From Ahrensia sp. (GTDB lineage Bacteria; Pseudomonadota; Alphaproteobacteria; Rhizobiales; Rhizobiaceae), in the NCBI GenBank assembly GCA_002706335.1, contig PAKZ01000001.1:1-64000 (forward strand): a stretch of DNA of 64,000 nt. Direction: 5' to 3'. Positions 62,127 through 64,000 of the stretch are shown piece by piece (within the stretch, counting starts at the first letter, position 1; every line of letters begins with the position of its first letter). Made by a program: the position numbers and the translations under genes. Below the pieces are notes generated by a model that was not told where the DNA came from, searched no databases, and was given only the letters and a program-made list of their open reading frames with translations.

Positions 62127-63029
62127 GTGGAGCAAGTCCGGCGCGCGGTGTTGATAGCGGGGCCAACGGCGAGCGGCAAGTCGGCGTTTGCGCTGCGTGT
62201 TGCCGCCGAGATCGGCGGGGGGATCGTCAATACAGATTCCATGCAGGTCTACGACGTGTTGCGGGTCCTGACCGCGCGGCCCGACGTGGAGGAGACCGCG
62301 CGCGTGCCGCACAGGCTCTATGGCCATGTACCGCCCTCGGTCAGCTATTCGACGGGGCGCTGGCTCGACGATGTACGCTCCGTGATGGAGGACGCCGAGA
62401 TCGCGGGCAGGCCGCTGGTCTTCACCGGCGGCACCGGGCTGTATTTTCGTGCTTTGACACGCGGATTGTCGCCCATGCCCAAGGTGCCCGAGGCGGCGCG
62501 CGAACGCTGGCGCTCCCGGCTTGCCGAGGAGGGCGCCGAAACGCTGCACCGGATATTGCAGAGTGAGGATCCGGCGGCGGCGGAGACGATCCGGCCCGCG
62601 GACGGCCAGCGCATCCTGCGCGCACTCGAGGTCAGGGAGGCGTCCGGCCGGTCGATCCTTGACTGGCAATCGGAAGCGGGCATGCCGCTGGTCGATGAGG
62701 GGCAGGCGGAGCGCTATCTGGTCATGCCGGATCGCGATTTTCTCAACGCGCGGATCGAGGACCGTTTCGACCGGATGGTGGAGGCGGGGGCACTGGAGGA
62801 AGTGGAGGCGCTCAATGCACTGACGCTCGATCCGGCTCTGCCGGCGATGAAGGCGATCGGTGTCCGCGAATTAACCAGCGTGCTGGAAAACCGCTCTTCG
62901 CTTGTCGACGCCATCAATCTCGCGAAAACCGCGACGCGGCAATATGCGAAGCGGCAAATGACGTGGTTCCGCAACCAGTTAGGAGAGGGTTGGAAGGTTT
63001 TGAATCATTCTGGCGGCGCCGACGCCTAA
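62127..63029 (+). CDS. miaA: tRNA dimethylallyltransferase
   Basis: About 300 residues. The N terminus is VLIAGPTASGKSAFALRVA (Walker A), then NTDSMQVYDVLRVLTARP and PHRLYGHVPP, the insertion domain of about 110 residues, and the tRNA-binding end KTATRQYAKRQMTWFRNQL. It transfers a dimethylallyl group to A37 of tRNAs reading U-starting codons. GTG 62127 is preferred; GTG 62103 would add eight residues. Divergent from serB across about 45 bases. Confidence 0.95.
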   Translation: MEQVRRAVLIAGPTASGKSAFALRVAAEIGGGIVNTDSMQVYDVLRVLTARPDVEETARVPHRLYGHVPPSVSYSTGRWLDDVRSVMEDAEIAGRPLVFTGGTGLYFRALTRGLSPMPKVPEAARERWRSRLAEEGAETLHRILQSEDPAAAETIRPADGQRILRALEVREASGRSILDWQSEAGMPLVDEGQAERYLVMPDRDFLNARIEDRFDRMVEAGALEEVEALNALTLDPALPAMKAIGVRELTSVLENRSSLVDAINLAKTATRQYAKRQMTWFRNQLGEGWKVLNHSGGADA

Positions 63030-63127
63030 ACCTTTAACGGTTTCTTCAAGAATAGTTCAACCGAACCGTTTAACGCCGCCGAAACAAAGGCTTGTCTATC
63101 GTCGCCCACAGGCAGGCGGCGGGCAAT

Positions 63128-63913
63128 ATGCGGCTACATCGTACCGAAAAATCATTCATGATTTATCTCGTGCTCCTTCTTGGGGCAGCGGTTTGCGCTT
63201 TTTGGGCGAATGACGTTGTTTTCGCCGGGTTCGACAGTCAATCGGTGCCCGACGAGATCGCCACCGGCCTGATCGCGCTACGCGTGGAACTAGGTCTTTT
63301 GTGTTCGGCCATCCTGGTGGGCACGTTTCATTTTTATCCTCTGTTGCGCCGCCAGACGCTGGAACACGGGGAGTGGCGTGAGAAATACGAGACGCTCAAC
63401 CAGAAGAGCCAGACCTTCCAGAAAGCAGCCCTGACCGACCCGATGACCGGGCTGCAGAACCGGCGCTATTTCGACGATGCGCTGGCGCAGTACATGGAAG
63501 AGTTCTCCCGCATCGAGCGTCCGCTCGGGATCATGCTTCTCGATATCGACCATTTCAAATCGATCAACGACACGCATGGACACGATGTCGGCGACGAGGT
63601 GATCAAGGGGCTCGCCAACACGATCCGCGACTACACGCGACACCACGATATCGCCGCGCGCGTCGGCGGCGAGGAATTCGCTGTCGTGGCGCCGAATGTC
63701 GGCATTGCGGAACTTGAGAAGATGGCGAACCGGCTGCGTCTCGCCGTGTCCAATCTCGTCTTCAATCTCGGCGATACGGTCCGGCTCAAGATCACCATCA
63801 GCGTCGGCATCGCGATCTGGGACGGCGAGGAAACCGGCGCAAAGCTCTACAAGCGCGCCGACGGCAATCTTTATAACGCCAAGCGCGGCGGCCGCAACAA
63901 GGTCTGCGCCTGA
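63128..63913 (+). CDS. diguanylate cyclase (GGDEF) with two membrane segments
   Basis: About 261 residues. Two membrane segments (about 10-30 and 52-75) are followed by a helical linker and a GGDEF domain of about 160 residues: DPMTGLQNRRYFDDAL, LGIMLLDIDHFKSINDTHGH, then RHHDIAARVGGEEF, where RHHD is the product-inhibition I-site five residues before GGEEF. It should make cyclic di-GMP at the membrane. ATG 63128 has GGCGGGC close by; TTG 63092 would add 12 residues. No EAL gene nearby. Confidence 0.9.
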   Translation: MRLHRTEKSFMIYLVLLLGAAVCAFWANDVVFAGFDSQSVPDEIATGLIALRVELGLLCSAILVGTFHFYPLLRRQTLEHGEWREKYETLNQKSQTFQKAALTDPMTGLQNRRYFDDALAQYMEEFSRIERPLGIMLLDIDHFKSINDTHGHDVGDEVIKGLANTIRDYTRHHDIAARVGGEEFAVVAPNVGIAELEKMANRLRLAVSNLVFNLGDTVRLKITISVGIAIWDGEETGAKLYKRADGNLYNAKRGGRNKVCA

Positions 63914-64000
63914 CCGCCTGAACGCAAAGGCCAGCCGGATCGGCTGCCGCCTCGCGCCGCAGACGATGATCGCGGCTTGTTACTTCCGGAAACGGTTGAT

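Overview
The window is a high-GC alphaproteobacterial chromosome segment, most likely from the order Hyphomicrobiales (Rhizobiales). Three things support this. A circularly permuted two-piece tmRNA gene encodes the tag ANDNYAEARLAA. There is an alphaproteobacterial-type SspB. The housekeeping order sspB / thyA / folA / hflK-hflC-DUF2065 / degP / serB-miaA is one I associate with rhizobia and their relatives. Genus cannot be fixed from the sequence alone. Most genes are intact; the only clear gene wreckage is a methyl-accepting chemotaxis protein fragment at 8556-8732.

Layout. 1-1390: a small secreted protein and a GIY-YIG nuclease among palindromic repeats. 1389-9323: uvrD-type helicase, glyoxalase-fold protein, PRC-barrel protein, lipoprotein aminopeptidase, acyl-CoA ligase, chemotaxis-receptor remnant, GFA-fold protein. 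9323-12284: an AT-rich island, bounded by an 18-bp direct repeat, holding a four-TM SLATT/DUF4231-like protein convergent with a polytopic membrane protein that carries a cytosolic nucleotide-effector-like domain. 12392-16409: TAXI-TRAP transporter plus amidohydrolase. 16591-22687: mprF-DUF202 operon, a HerA-like ATPase and small proteins. 22872-30664: a five-PAS hybrid histidine kinase and two divergent ClC channels. 30773-37733: D-lactate/glycolate-type oxidase, a giant AsmA protein that appears to start at CTG, an RHH protein, sspB and ssrA. 37748-43021: dual-HTH LysR regulator divergent from tctBAC plus a LigI-like lactonase. 43102-45747: thyA-mazG-like-DUF4424-folA. 45764-56441: accessory block with ligAB, a wHTH-TPR regulator, a second TAXI-TRAP and a DctB/DctD pair. 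56660-63913: hflKC, DUF2065, degP, GNAT, serB, miaA and a diguanylate cyclase.

How genes fit together. Three carboxylate uptake systems (two TAXI-TRAPs and one TctABC) sit with amidohydrolase-fold enzymes and a protocatechuate 4,5-dioxygenase, pointing to scavenging and meta-cleavage of aromatic acids. These modules appear to be inserted into a core gene cluster. The second TRAP has a near-perfect sigma-54 promoter (TGGCAC-N5-TTGCT, minus strand, 53155-53170) and lies next to a DctD-type sigma-54 activator and its kinase, forming a self-contained inducible uptake unit. The tmRNA gene lies directly upstream of sspB, so the degradation tag and its ClpXP adaptor are encoded side by side.

The best candidates for something undescribed are the SLATT/membrane-effector pair with its terminal repeats, the GIY-YIG gene bracketed by inverted palindromes, and a repeat family of which one copy is translated in frame inside UvrD. 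Functions are read from motifs and remembered family features; no database search was run.
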